Origin: Ruminococcus sp.
Lineage (GTDB): Bacteria > Bacillota > Clostridia > Oscillospirales > Ruminococcaceae
NCBI GenBank assembly: GCA_017441505.1
Contig: JAFRXL010000056.1
Location: 1 to 37,787 of the forward strand
DNA: 37,787 bases
Reading direction: 5' to 3'
Shown piece after piece: positions 1 through 9,174 of this stretch (within the stretch, counting starts at the first letter, position 1; each line of letters opens with the position of its first letter). Under the pieces are notes generated by a model that was not told the DNA's origin, made no database searches, and saw nothing but the letters and a program-made list of their open reading frames with translations. Made by a program: the position numbers and the translations under genes.

Positions 1-974
<974 letters not shown>

Positions 975-1032
975 TCTTAAATCGAATATAATTGATTACT
1001 GATAGTGACTCATCAGTAGAGCAGTAACATTT

Positions 1033-1068
1033 ATCCCCCTGTCGTGCTAACCGGCAGGGGGATTTCTT
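1033..1068 (+). terminator. Intrinsic terminator after gdhA
   Basis: The arms ATCCCCCTGTCG (1033-1044) and CGGCAGGGGGAT (1052-1063) form a 12-bp stem with one G-U pair and a 7-nt loop, followed by TTTCTT. It sits 59 nt after the gdhA stop. Confidence 0.9.
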
Positions 1069-1088
1069 GAATGATTAATTCTATAATA

Positions 1089-1117
1089 TTGACTATAAAT
1101 ATCAAAGATGATATAAT
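1089..1117 (+). promoter_or_regulatory. Sigma-A promoter of the orphan gene at 1150
   Basis: TTGACT (1089-1094), a 17-nt spacer and TATAAT (1112-1117) match the vegetative promoter consensus. The predicted start of transcription is about 25 nt upstream of the GTG start codon. Confidence 0.75.
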
Positions 1118-1149
1118 ATTAGTAACAATTATAAAGGAGAGATTTTTTA

Positions 1150-2157
1150 GTGAATGATGTCAATTTGGTTCCAGATGATTTGAATCAATTAATCAATATT
1201 GTACCATGTAATGAAGAAATCGATTTTTCTAATAATAAAAAATATAAAAAATGTGAATTATCTAATATACAAATTGAGGCATTAGCTTCAAAACTTCCTG
1301 AAATATGTGCTGAAAAAATAATATATAATGCATATTCAATATCCTTCCCCAAGGGGCTTCCTAACAATTTAACAGCTCTAAATCAAGGTGGATATGGAAC
1401 AATGCTTCGTGATGATGGTAATAAATTTGTAGGAAGTGCATCTGCAAATCCACTTGAATCAGCATCAATCTTTTTGTCATGTTTTACAGCGATGTCTATT
1501 GCTTCTGGACAATTTTTCTTGAATCGAATTAATTCTGAACTGAACAGTATTAGTAAAAAACTTGATGAAATAATAAATCTTTTAAATATAGAACGAGAAG
1601 AAGATTTAAAATCTAAAATTAATACAGTATATAAGGCATATAATTCATATGAAGATAGTATAAACGATGAAGCATTAAGATATGCTACTCTAGATAATTT
1701 ATTTAGAATAAACGAAGCTGCCGAAACGAAATTGAATACTTATAAAAAGCTATTAGACAAGCAGTCAAAAAAAACAATTAAAAAAATTGATGAAAACTCA
1801 GTAGTTTATTATTATAATGGTATTAAGCTTTCATGTTGCTTATATGTTTTGGGTAATCTAGTAGAAATATTATACTCAAAAAACAATACTAGTGTTTCTC
1901 TAAAAAAGCGTCAAGAAGAAATAAAGGGAATCATCGAAAGAAGTCAAAAAGAAACTCAAACTTATTTTGGAAGAATTCAAAAAAAAGATTTAAAAAAATT
2001 CGAGAAAAAACTTCCTAAATTGAATGAAATAATCAACAGAGAATATGAAAATAATAATTATTGTGAATTTATAGAAATTACAGATAAGTTTATAAATAAT
2101 CTTATCTCCCCTAAATACTATATATCATCAAATAATGAATTATACTATGAGATATAA
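1150..2157 (+). CDS. Uncharacterised AT-rich protein with hydrophobic segment and coiled coil
   Basis: I do not recognise this family. The predicted protein has 335 residues. It starts at a GTG with AAAGGAGA 9 nt upstream (1133-1140). A mildly hydrophobic stretch lies around residues 101-121 (ASIFLSCFTAMSIASGQFF). It is followed directly by a charged heptad-like helix (RINSELNSISKKLDEIINLL), suggesting one membrane-associated helix leading into a coiled coil. The rest is lysine/asparagine-rich and probably helical. Base composition is much more AT-rich than that of gdhA and folC on either side. The gene has its own promoter and terminator, so it looks like a horizontally acquired single-gene insertion. 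A defence, toxin or phage-derived role is possible but nothing in the sequence proves one. Confidence 0.8.
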   Translation: MNDVNLVPDDLNQLINIVPCNEEIDFSNNKKYKKCELSNIQIEALASKLPEICAEKIIYNAYSISFPKGLPNNLTALNQGGYGTMLRDDGNKFVGSASANPLESASIFLSCFTAMSIASGQFFLNRINSELNSISKKLDEIINLLNIEREEDLKSKINTVYKAYNSYEDSINDEALRYATLDNLFRINEAAETKLNTYKKLLDKQSKKTIKKIDENSVVYYYNGIKLSCCLYVLGNLVEILYSKNNTSVSLKKRQEEIKGIIERSQKETQTYFGRIQKKDLKKFEKKLPKLNEIINREYENNNYCEFIEITDKFINNLISPKYYISSNNELYYEI

Positions 2158-2185
2158 AAAGGACGCATTCACGTCCTTTTTTATT
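2157..2185. terminator. Bidirectional terminator between convergent genes
   Basis: AAAAGGACG (2157-2165) and CGTCCTTTT (2172-2180) form a 9-bp stem with a 6-nt loop. T-runs follow on the plus strand and A-runs precede it, so it can serve both the gene at 1150 and folC. Confidence 0.85.
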
Positions 2186-3445
2186 TTATAATAAATTTAT
2201 TAACTTGTAAACTTCACTCGCCAGATAAAGTGAACCGCACACAACTGCGATACCGTCATTTTCTGCTGCAAGTGACTTTGCTTTTTCTATCGCTCCCACA
2301 AGCTCGTCCGTTTCAGCTTCTGTGTAGAATGAAGCGATGTCCACGATGTTTTCAGCCGGAACAGCATTCGGAGCAAAGCCCTCTACTGCGAACAATCGGC
2401 TCGAATTCCTTGAAATAGTCTTTACACATTCAACATAGTCCTTGGAGTCTATCATTCCAATGACTGTGTATATTTTTTTGCCTCTTGTACTGAGATACAT
2501 CAGCATCAGCGAAAGCATATTCACTCCAGCCGGATTATGTCCGCCGTCAATTATCATCGGAGGCTCTCCGTCTATGTAGTGGACTCTCGCCTTGACCTGA
2601 GTTGTCTCTATAGCTTTGATGATGTTTCCATCGCTTACCTCAAATCCCTTTTTACGCAGGTACAGACAAGCGGTTATAGCTGCCTGAGCGTTGTACTTCT
2701 GGTGTATCCCTGGCATCGCCGGAGTTATTTTCACTCCCCTGTACATAAACGGAGCAAAAAGTCCGCCGTCTGAGAAAGGCTTGCATGGTTCACACGGAAT
2801 GTACTCAGCTCCGACCTCTTTCGCAGTATTCTTTACTATCTCAGTGACCGCAGGCGGATTGTCCTCAGCAAGTACGACCGCCGAGCCGCCCTTGATTATG
2901 CCGGCTTTCTGGACTGCAATCTTCTCCACAGTGTCTCCGAGTATCGCAGTATGGTCGAGCGAGATCGAGGTTATGACCGACACCAGCGGCGGAGGTATTA
3001 CATTTGTGGAGTCGAGAAGTCCGCCCATACCGGTCTCAAATACCACCACGTCGCAATTCTGCTGCTCATACCATAGGAGTGCGATAGACATTGTTATCTC
3101 GAACTGAGAGTAAGGTCTGTCCTCAACCTTTTCTTTCACCTGCTCCGCTATTTTGCAAAGAGACTCATCGTCAATATCCCTGCCGTTGATCCTTATGCGG
3201 TCGTTGTACCTGAGCACAAACGGAGATGTGAACTGTCCTGTTTTATAACCTGAAAGGATAAGTGCATTTGATATGTATTCCAGTGTCGAGCCTTTTCCGT
3301 TAGTACCGGCTATATGTACGAATTTAAGCCTTTTTTCCGGCGAGCCTATCCGATCCATAAGCTCCTTTGCACGGGAGAGGTCGGTAATTTTTCCGCCGGT
3401 CTTGGTATAGGAATTAATAAATCCCATTGCTTCATTATAGTTCAT
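2186..3445 (-). CDS. folC: Folylpolyglutamate synthase / dihydrofolate synthase
   Basis: FolC adds glutamate to (dihydro)pteroate and folates in an ATP-dependent cytoplasmic reaction that retains folates in the cell. The 419-residue product has the family's usual length. It shows the P-loop HIAGTNGKGST (about residues 44-54), the acidic/serine motif GMGGLLDSTNV, the SISLDHTAILG segment, QKAGIIKGG and the C-terminal ligase-domain motif IDGGHNP. I chose the ATG at 3445, since GGAGA lies 5-6 nt upstream; an in-frame TTG four codons earlier would overlap that ribosome site. It is the last gene of the valS-GNAT-Dabb run, separated from the Dabb gene by a hairpin with a U-tract that may partly uncouple it. 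Confidence 0.95.
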   Translation of the reverse strand: MNYNEAMGFINSYTKTGGKITDLSRAKELMDRIGSPEKRLKFVHIAGTNGKGSTLEYISNALILSGYKTGQFTSPFVLRYNDRIRINGRDIDDESLCKIAEQVKEKVEDRPYSQFEITMSIALLWYEQQNCDVVVFETGMGGLLDSTNVIPPPLVSVITSISLDHTAILGDTVEKIAVQKAGIIKGGSAVVLAEDNPPAVTEIVKNTAKEVGAEYIPCEPCKPFSDGGLFAPFMYRGVKITPAMPGIHQKYNAQAAITACLYLRKKGFEVSDGNIIKAIETTQVKARVHYIDGEPPMIIDGGHNPAGVNMLSLMLMYLSTRGKKIYTVIGMIDSKDYVECVKTISRNSSRLFAVEGFAPNAVPAENIVDIASFYTEAETDELVGAIEKAKSLAAENDGIAVVCGSLYLASEVYKLINLL

Positions 3446-3455
3446 AATAATCTCC

Positions 3456-3490
3456 AAAAAACGCAGCGGCGAGTAAAAAACTCGCCACTG
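3456..3490 (-). terminator. Intrinsic terminator directly upstream of folC
   Basis: On the minus strand, CAGTGGCGAGT (3490-3480), a TTTTT loop and ACTCGCCGCTG (3474-3464) form an 11-bp stem with one wobble pair. It is followed by CG and six T residues that run straight into the folC ribosome site (3451-3455). It would end the valS-Dabb transcript or attenuate folC. Confidence 0.8.
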
Positions 3491-3493
3491 TAA

Positions 3494-3796
3494 TTAATAC
3501 TCGTAATCTATGCAGGCACGGTCAGTTTTCACAGTGCCGATGAATTTTCCGAACTCAAGATGTGCCGGATGTACCTGATATGCGTTGAGGTCGTCGATAG
3601 TCTCGAAATCGCAGAGCAGGGATATTGTGTAGTTGCTCTCCGGAGCGTCCTTTGAGTTGATAACTACCTCGCCTTTTTTCAGCTCCTTGACGTTAGCAAT
3701 GACATTATCGAATCTCTTCTGAGCCTCAACAGCATTTTCGTACTCACTTCTGCCGTCGGCAGCTTTAAGCTTGAACATTACTATGTGCTTTATCAT
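3494..3796 (-). CDS. Dabb-domain (stress-responsive A/B barrel) protein
   Basis: This 100-residue protein is a single dimeric alpha/beta-barrel (Dabb) domain. The start MIKHIVMFKLK, the central VVINSKD segment, and YTISLLCDFETIDDLNAYQVHPAHLEF are typical. Members are small cytoplasmic proteins linked to stress responses or, in some lineages, to small-molecule chemistry; the substrate here cannot be told. Its start overlaps the end of the upstream acetyltransferase gene by 4 nt, indicating translational coupling within the valS operon. A terminator follows 4 nt after its stop. Confidence 0.88.
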   Translation of the reverse strand: MIKHIVMFKLKAADGRSEYENAVEAQKRFDNVIANVKELKKGEVVINSKDAPESNYTISLLCDFETIDDLNAYQVHPAHLEFGKFIGTVKTDRACIDYEY

Positions 3797-4329
3797 TCTA
3801 ATTCACCTTCATTCAATTCATTTATCTTAGACTTGAAAGTCTTTGTTCCGTCAAAGCTGGTGTACTCACCATACTTTACGAAATGCAGTCCGCATTTTTC
3901 TATAACTCTTCCGGACGCAGGATTGTCCACAGCGTGTTCAGCGGTAAAATTCATTGCACCGTGTTCACTGCGGACAAAGTCCATCATTTTCAGTACAGCC
4001 TCAGTTGTATAACCCATATTCCAGCAGTCATAGCGGACATTGTAGCCAAAGCTCCAGCGGTTTTCGTCAGTTCTGAACCTTATGCTGCCTGAGCCTATGA
4101 GCTTACCGTCCGACTTGCGGACAAATCCCCAAGTATACTCGTTTTCGAGCTTATCCACTGTTGAAAGCCACTGCCTTGTAACTTCCGGACTTTCATGGAC
4201 AGAATATATCATATACTCTGCAACACGAGGGTCACCTGTCCACTCAAATACAGCTTCTGCGTCCTCAATTGTAAGAGGACGCAGTATCAGCCGTTCAGTT
4301 TCAATAGTTGGTATACAAAAGATGCTCAT
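3793..4329 (-). CDS. GNAT N-acetyltransferase, RimJ/RimL type
   Basis: This is a 178-residue acetyl-CoA-dependent transferase of the RimJ/RimL-like GNAT subgroup. It opens with the usual ETERLILRPLTIEDAEAVFEW, has the beta-strand KLIGSGSIRF and the Asn/aromatic region FGYNVRYDCWNMGYTTEAV near the acetyl-CoA site, and ends with NPASGRVIEKCGLHFV. Members acetylate protein N-termini or small amines; the substrate is unknown. It begins 1 nt after the valS stop without a clear ribosome site of its own, so translation probably depends on termination at valS. It also overlaps the Dabb gene by 4 nt. Confidence 0.93.
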   Translation of the reverse strand: MSIFCIPTIETERLILRPLTIEDAEAVFEWTGDPRVAEYMIYSVHESPEVTRQWLSTVDKLENEYTWGFVRKSDGKLIGSGSIRFRTDENRWSFGYNVRYDCWNMGYTTEAVLKMMDFVRSEHGAMNFTAEHAVDNPASGRVIEKCGLHFVKYGEYTSFDGTKTFKSKINELNEGELE

Positions 4330-4330
4330 A

Positions 4331-6949
4331 TTACTTGAAAGCTGCGATAGACTGCTCTATCTTAGCCATTTTCTCCTCAGCCTTTGCGAGCTTAGCCTTC
4401 TCAGCTTCGATGAGCTGTGCAGGAGCTTTCGCAATGAATCCCTGATTATTGAGCTTTCCGCTGAGGAAGTCGATGTCCTTCTGGACCTTAGCCTTTTCCT
4501 TTTCAAGACGAGCTATCTCCTTGTCCTTATCAACAAGCTCGTCCATAGGGATGAATATACGAGCAGCGTCTGTAACAGCATTTGCACAGTTCTCGTGTTC
4601 AAGACTTGCACCGACTTCAACTGTTGATGCAGAAGCGAGCTTCTCGAAGAATACTGAGCAGCTCTTGAAAATCTCTGGCTCAGCAGTCTCGATTATGAGC
4701 TTAGCCTTCTTTGAAGGCGGTACGTTCATGTCAGTACGAACGTTTCTTACAGCCTTGATAGCTGAGATGACCTTCTCAAACGCAGTTTCCTCGGCAGTGA
4801 AGTCGATAGAAGCGTCGTAAGTCGGATATGTTTCGAGGATAATCATGGACTTCTCATTGTTGAGAACCTGCCATATCTCCTCTGTGATGAACGGCATGAA
4901 TGGGTGGAGAAGTTTCAGCATTCCCTGCATTGCCCATACAAGTACAGCCTGAGCCTTAGCCATTGTCTCGCCGCCAGCCTGAATTCTTGGCTTGGTAAGC
5001 TCGATGTACCAGTCGCAGTAAACGTCCCAGATGAAGTCGTATATCTTCTGTGAAGCAACGCCGAGCTCGTACTTGTCGAGGTTCTCGTTAACTTCCTTAG
5101 CGAGCTGATTGAACTTGTTTACGAGCCACTTGTCCTCTAATTCGAGGTCAGCAGGAAGTCCCTTGAACTCAAAGTCCTCAGGGAGATTCATCATGATGAA
5201 ACGTGAAGCATTCCAGAGCTTATTTGCAAAGTTACGTGCAGCCTTTACCTTGTCATCGATATAACGCATATCGTTTCCAGGGGAGTTACCTGTTGCGAGC
5301 ATGAATCTGAGTGCGTCTGCACCGTATTCGTTGATGACCTCAAGCGGGTCGATACCGTTTCCGAGTGACTTGGACATCTTTCTGCCCTGTGCATCACGTA
5401 CAAGACCGTGGATGAGGACTGTATCAAATGGTACTTTGCCCATATTTTCAAGTCCGCTGAACATCATTCTGATTACCCAGAAGAATATGATGTCATATCC
5501 TGTTACGAGGGTATTTGTTGGATAGAAGTAGTCGAGATCGGCAGTCTTTTCCGGCCAGCCGAGTGTTGAGAATGGCCAGAGTGCTGAGCTGAACCATGTA
5601 TCAAGAGTATCAGGGTCCTGTCTCATTGGCTTTCCGCACTTAGGACAAACTGCTCCGCTCTCCTTAGTTACGACCATTTCGCCGCACTCGTCGCAGTAGA
5701 ATGCAGGTATCTGATGTCCCCACCAGATCTGACGGGAGATACACCAGTCACGGATATTATCGAGCCAGTGGAAATATATCTTGTCAAAACGCTCAGGTAC
5801 GAACTTTGTTGCACCGCTCTTTACTGCTTCAATTGCAGGAGCTGCAAGAGGCTTCATCTTAACGAACCACTGAGTTGATACCTTTGGCTCGACTGTTGTT
5901 CCGCAGCGGTAGCAAGTACCTACGTTATGGCTGTAGTCCTCTATTTCAACGAGAGCACCCTCAGCTTCGAGGTCTTCAACTATCTTCTTTCTTGCCTCAT
6001 ATCTGTCCATTCCTGCATAAGCCGGATAGTCGTCAACGATAGTAGCGTCATCGTTCATAACGTTGATAACAGGGAGGTTGTGGCGGAGACCTACTTCAAA
6101 GTCGTTAGGGTCATGTGCAGGAGTTATCTTAACAACACCTGTACCGAAGTCCATTTCAACATAATCGTCAGCAACGATAGGTATCTCACGGTGAACAAGC
6201 GGAAGTATGACCATTTTGCCAACGAGATCCTTGTAACGCTCGTCAGCAGGATTTACAGCTACAGCAGTATCTCCGAGGAGTGTCTCCGGACGTGTTGTAG
6301 CGAGTTCAAGATAATCGTCTGAATCCTTTATCTTATAGCGGAGATGCCAGAAATGTCCAGCCTGATCCTCGTAAGTTACCTCAGCATCAGAGAGTGAGGT
6401 CTTACATTTCGGACACCAGTTTATTATACGCTCGCCACGATAGATAAGTCCTTTTTCGTAATACTTTACGAATACTTCCTTAACGGCTTTTGAGCATCCC
6501 TCGTCCATAGTGAAACGCTCTCTTGACCAGTCGCAGGATGAACCGAGCTTTTTAAGCTGTTCAACGATACGTCCGCCGTACTGTTTCTTCCAAGCCCAAG
6601 CTCTTTCCATGAAGCCTTCTCTGCCGAGGTCTTCTTTGGTAACGCCCTCTTTACGCATAGCCTCAACTATCTTTGCTTCTGTAGCGATAGCAGCGTGGTC
6701 AGTACCCGGAAGCCAGAGTGCACTGTAGCCGCTCATTCTCTTCCAACGGATAAGTATATCCTGAAGAGTTTCATCAAGAGCGTGTCCCATGTGGAGCTGT
6801 CCGGTTATGTTCGGAGGCGGGATAACTATTGTATAAGGTGTTTTCTTAGGGTCAACTTCTGCTCTGAAGCAGCCTTTTTCATTCCATGCAGCATAGATCC
6901 TGTCCTCGAAGTCCTTAGGATCGTAAGCTTTTGCCAATTCTTTTGCCAT
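4331..6949 (-). CDS. valS: Valyl-tRNA synthetase
   Basis: ValS charges tRNA-Val with valine. The 872-residue product has the expected class I features. HMGH (residues 53-56, after PPPNITGQL) is the HIGH signature and KMSKS (524-528) the second nucleotide-binding signature. Between them lie the CP1 editing domain (TTRPETLLGDTAVAVNP) and zinc-type cysteine pairs (CDECGE, CPKCGK). An anticodon-binding domain follows, then the C-terminal coiled coil (about 805-870) that is typical of ValRS and touches the tRNA. Transcription starts about 320 nt upstream and passes through a T-box leader with a valine specifier, so expression should rise when tRNA-Val is uncharged. It is first in an operon with the GNAT and Dabb genes. 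Confidence 0.98.
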   Translation of the reverse strand: MAKELAKAYDPKDFEDRIYAAWNEKGCFRAEVDPKKTPYTIVIPPPNITGQLHMGHALDETLQDILIRWKRMSGYSALWLPGTDHAAIATEAKIVEAMRKEGVTKEDLGREGFMERAWAWKKQYGGRIVEQLKKLGSSCDWSRERFTMDEGCSKAVKEVFVKYYEKGLIYRGERIINWCPKCKTSLSDAEVTYEDQAGHFWHLRYKIKDSDDYLELATTRPETLLGDTAVAVNPADERYKDLVGKMVILPLVHREIPIVADDYVEMDFGTGVVKITPAHDPNDFEVGLRHNLPVINVMNDDATIVDDYPAYAGMDRYEARKKIVEDLEAEGALVEIEDYSHNVGTCYRCGTTVEPKVSTQWFVKMKPLAAPAIEAVKSGATKFVPERFDKIYFHWLDNIRDWCISRQIWWGHQIPAFYCDECGEMVVTKESGAVCPKCGKPMRQDPDTLDTWFSSALWPFSTLGWPEKTADLDYFYPTNTLVTGYDIIFFWVIRMMFSGLENMGKVPFDTVLIHGLVRDAQGRKMSKSLGNGIDPLEVINEYGADALRFMLATGNSPGNDMRYIDDKVKAARNFANKLWNASRFIMMNLPEDFEFKGLPADLELEDKWLVNKFNQLAKEVNENLDKYELGVASQKIYDFIWDVYCDWYIELTKPRIQAGGETMAKAQAVLVWAMQGMLKLLHPFMPFITEEIWQVLNNEKSMIILETYPTYDASIDFTAEETAFEKVISAIKAVRNVRTDMNVPPSKKAKLIIETAEPEIFKSCSVFFEKLASASTVEVGASLEHENCANAVTDAARIFIPMDELVDKDKEIARLEKEKAKVQKDIDFLSGKLNNQGFIAKAPAQLIEAEKAKLAKAEEKMAKIEQSIAAFK

Positions 6950-7013
6950 TGGATATTCTCTCCTTTTTTATAGTGTTAATTTTGCCTGAGTAATAATGTC
7001 GGTTCGTGCATAA

Positions 7014-7272
7014 TAAAAAGCCCCGAACCTTTAACGGTTCAGGGCGAACTAATGTCCGTGTTACCACCTGAATTCGGATATTTCTATCCGCACTCTGCGA
7101 GACCTTACAGCCTCCTCCCCTGTAACGTGAGGAACACGTCACGGACTACTGCTGTTTCACCCGTGAAGCTCCGAAACTACTTCCGCATCCTCCTCACACC
7201 GCTTTGCACCAGACAACGGCTCTCTGTAGATCAGACAAATGCGTACTCCTTTTCATCTCAGCTTTTAAGATA
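7014..7272 (-). promoter_or_regulatory. T-box leader (valine specifier) of valS
   Basis: On the minus strand this leader contains the stem I element ACAGAGAGCC (near 7223-7232), then GGAAGTAGTTTC, in which GTA (7180-7178) after GAA is in specifier position. Further on comes the T-box core CAGGTGGTAACACGGA (7070-7055), where NCCA of uncharged tRNA would pair. It ends with the terminator GCCCTGAACC (7045-7036) / GGTTCGGGGC (7029-7020) and T-run. GTA is a valine codon, in agreement with valS downstream. Uncharged tRNA-Val is expected to stabilise the antiterminator. Confidence 0.93.
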
Positions 7273-7279
7273 TGCTCTT

Positions 7280-7308
7280 ATTATACATGATTAGCGGAGG
7301 TTTGTCAA
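7280..7308 (-). promoter_or_regulatory. Consensus promoter of the T-box/valS operon
   Basis: Minus-strand TTGACA (7308-7303), a 17-nt spacer and TATAAT (7285-7280) match the sigma-A consensus exactly. Strong constitutive initiation is consistent with control at the T-box terminator. Confidence 0.9.
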
Positions 7309-7348
7309 GTGCCTGCTGACCGCATTTTGTAGTTTTCGCATATTCCAC

Positions 7349-7377
7349 TTGACCGCATCCTTTTATTGGTGTATAAT
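7349..7377 (+). promoter_or_regulatory. Promoter of pyridoxamine kinase gene
   Basis: TTGACC (7349-7354), a 17-nt spacer and TATAAT (7372-7377). It diverges from the valS promoter with about 40 nt between the two -35 boxes. Confidence 0.85.
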
Positions 7378-7417
7378 ATAAAAGCAATTGAGATGTTTTA
7401 TGAAAGAAAGTGAACTT

Positions 7418-8260
7418 ATGAAAAAAGTTGTTACTATTCAGGATATATCCTGTTTCGGAAAATGCTCCCTTACCGTTGCACTGCCGGTCATATCGGCAAT
7501 GGGGATAGAAACTGCTGTTATACCTACGGCTGTGCTCTCAACTCACACAGGAGGATTCACAGGATATACATTTCATGATCTTACAAATGATATTCCTGAT
7601 ATTGCTGCTCACTGGAAGTCGCTCGGACTGCGGTTCAACGCTATTTACACCGGTTACCTCGGCTCAAAGGAGCAGGTAAGGATAGTCTCCGACTTCTTTG
7701 ACGACTTCGGAACAGACGATAATTTTATAGTTGTTGACCCTGCAATGGCTGACGGCGGAAAGCTGTATGCCGGTTTCACTGACGATTTCGTTACGGAAAT
7801 GAAAAAGCTCTGCACTAAAGCTGACTACATCATCCCTAATATGACCGAAGCGGCTTTGCTTCTGGGAGTTCCATATACTGAGGACTACGATAGGGCTTAT
7901 GTTGAAGATATACTGAAAAAACTCGCAGCTCTCGGATGTCCTGCACCGGTTCTCACCGGAGTTCATTTCGACAGCGAAAAACAGGGAGCTGCCGCATATG
8001 ATTCACGCACAGGCGAGTTTTTCTACTCGTTCAGAGATAATGTTGACCGCACTATTCACGGTACAGGTGATATTTTTTCAAGCGTATTCACCGGAGCTGT
8101 TACTCTTGGTATGCCGCTCCAGAAAGCTATTGATATTGCAGTAAATTATACTGCCGATTGTATCGAAGCTTCTATGGACTGCTTTGACGACGTATGGTAC
8201 GGAAGCTGCTTCGAGCTTTGTCTCGGCAAGCTCATAGAGTATGCTGCTCAGAATAAGTGA
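7418..8260 (+). CDS. pdxY: Pyridoxamine/pyridoxal kinase
   Basis: This ribokinase-fold enzyme phosphorylates pyridoxal or pyridoxamine to the B6 cofactor form (salvage). Visible motifs include the opening KKVVTIQDISCFGKCSLT, the substrate segment STHTGGFTGYTF, TGYLGS, VDPAMADGGKLYAGF, PNMTEAALLLG and the C-terminal anion-hole motif HGTGDIFSSVFTGA carrying the catalytic aspartate. I place the start at the ATG at 7418, where family similarity begins (280 residues). In-frame TTG at 7388 and ATG at 7400 are alternatives and the ribosome site (AAAGTGA) is weak. The gene has its own promoter and terminator. PdxK/PdxY naming cannot be separated by sequence alone. Confidence 0.92.
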   Translation: MKKVVTIQDISCFGKCSLTVALPVISAMGIETAVIPTAVLSTHTGGFTGYTFHDLTNDIPDIAAHWKSLGLRFNAIYTGYLGSKEQVRIVSDFFDDFGTDDNFIVVDPAMADGGKLYAGFTDDFVTEMKKLCTKADYIIPNMTEAALLLGVPYTEDYDRAYVEDILKKLAALGCPAPVLTGVHFDSEKQGAAAYDSRTGEFFYSFRDNVDRTIHGTGDIFSSVFTGAVTLGMPLQKAIDIAVNYTADCIEASMDCFDDVWYGSCFELCLGKLIEYAAQNK

Positions 8261-8273
8261 CACATAATACATA

Positions 8274-8312
8274 AAGCCGGAAAGCATTTCACTGCTTTCC
8301 GGCTTGTTTTTA
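8274..8312. terminator. Terminator between pyridoxamine kinase gene and thiD
   Basis: AGCCGGAAAGCA (8275-8286) and TGCTTTCCGGCT (8293-8304) form a perfect 12-bp stem with a 6-nt loop, followed by TGTTTTTATTC. The T-run favours plus-strand termination, but the hairpin also lies just beyond the end of convergent thiD. Confidence 0.9.
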
Positions 8313-8363
8313 TTCTTCCGACAAACTTTCACGGCGATAAAAAGATCCAAATCCACATTAGTG

Positions 8364-9161
8364 TTATTCAGTAAATTCATTATTAATAGCAAAAGCGTGG
8401 TTCATCGGACCGGAGCCTTTACCGAGGTCGAGCATAGCTTCGAGAGCACCGGATATATAGGCTTTAGCTTTTTCGACCGCAGTTTTCATATCGTATCCTT
8501 TAGCGAGATTTGAAGCGATAGCACTTGAAAGAGTACAGCCTGTGCCGTGGGTATTTGGATTATCGATACGCCTGCCGCAGAACCAGTCCCCGTGACCGTC
8601 ATGCCAGAGCAGGTCGTTAGCGTCGTTCAGCTTATGACCGCCTTTGCAGAGCACAGCACAACCGAACTCCTCAGAGATAGCTTCGGCAGCACTGAGCATA
8701 TCGTCAGCCGAGGATATTTTTTTACCTGTAAGCACTTCTGCTTCCGGTATGTTCGGAGTAAGGAGGTCAGCAAGCGGCAGAAGCTCTTTTTTCAATATAG
8801 CAACAGCATCGTCAGATATGAGTTTTGCACCGCTCGTAGCGACCATAACGGGGTCTATAACAACGTTTTGGGCGTTATATTCCTTTAATTTTTCAGCAAT
8901 TTTAGCTATGATAGCTCCGGAAGATACCATGCCTATTTTTACTGCATCCGGAAAAATATCGGTGAAAACGCAGTCGAGCTGCTGACCGAGAAATTCCGGA
9001 GTAACGTCCATGATTGCGGTAACTCCGGTGGTGTTCTGAGCGGTAAGGGCAGTTATCGCACTCATAGCATAAACGCCGTTAGCGGTCATAGTTTTGATGT
9101 CTGCCTGTATTCCTGCACCGCCGCTGGAGTCGCTTCCGGCAATAGTTAAAGCAGTCTTCAT
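8364..9161 (-). CDS. thiD: Hydroxymethylpyrimidine (phosphate) kinase
   Basis: ThiD phosphorylates HMP and HMP-phosphate to HMP-diphosphate, the pyrimidine half of thiamine. The 265-residue ribokinase-fold protein opens with the diagnostic ALTIAGSDSSGGAGIQADIK. It contains VVIDPVMVATSGAKL, LTPNIPEAEVLTG and the C-terminal catalytic motif NTHGTGCTLSSAIA. A good ribosome site (GAGAGGAG) precedes the ATG. It lies 13 nt after the small alarmone synthetase gene and is the last gene of that unit. No thiamine riboswitch or other thi gene is near it, so it may serve salvage or B6 metabolism rather than a full thiamine operon. Confidence 0.95.
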   Translation of the reverse strand: MKTALTIAGSDSSGGAGIQADIKTMTANGVYAMSAITALTAQNTTGVTAIMDVTPEFLGQQLDCVFTDIFPDAVKIGMVSSGAIIAKIAEKLKEYNAQNVVIDPVMVATSGAKLISDDAVAILKKELLPLADLLTPNIPEAEVLTGKKISSADDMLSAAEAISEEFGCAVLCKGGHKLNDANDLLWHDGHGDWFCGRRIDNPNTHGTGCTLSSAIASNLAKGYDMKTAVEKAKAYISGALEAMLDLGKGSGPMNHAFAINNEFTE

Positions 9162-9174
9162 AAATACACTCCTC

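Noticed and set aside
3446-3457. Upstream TTG as folC start
   Set aside because: It overlaps the GGAGA ribosome site that correctly serves the ATG at 3445.
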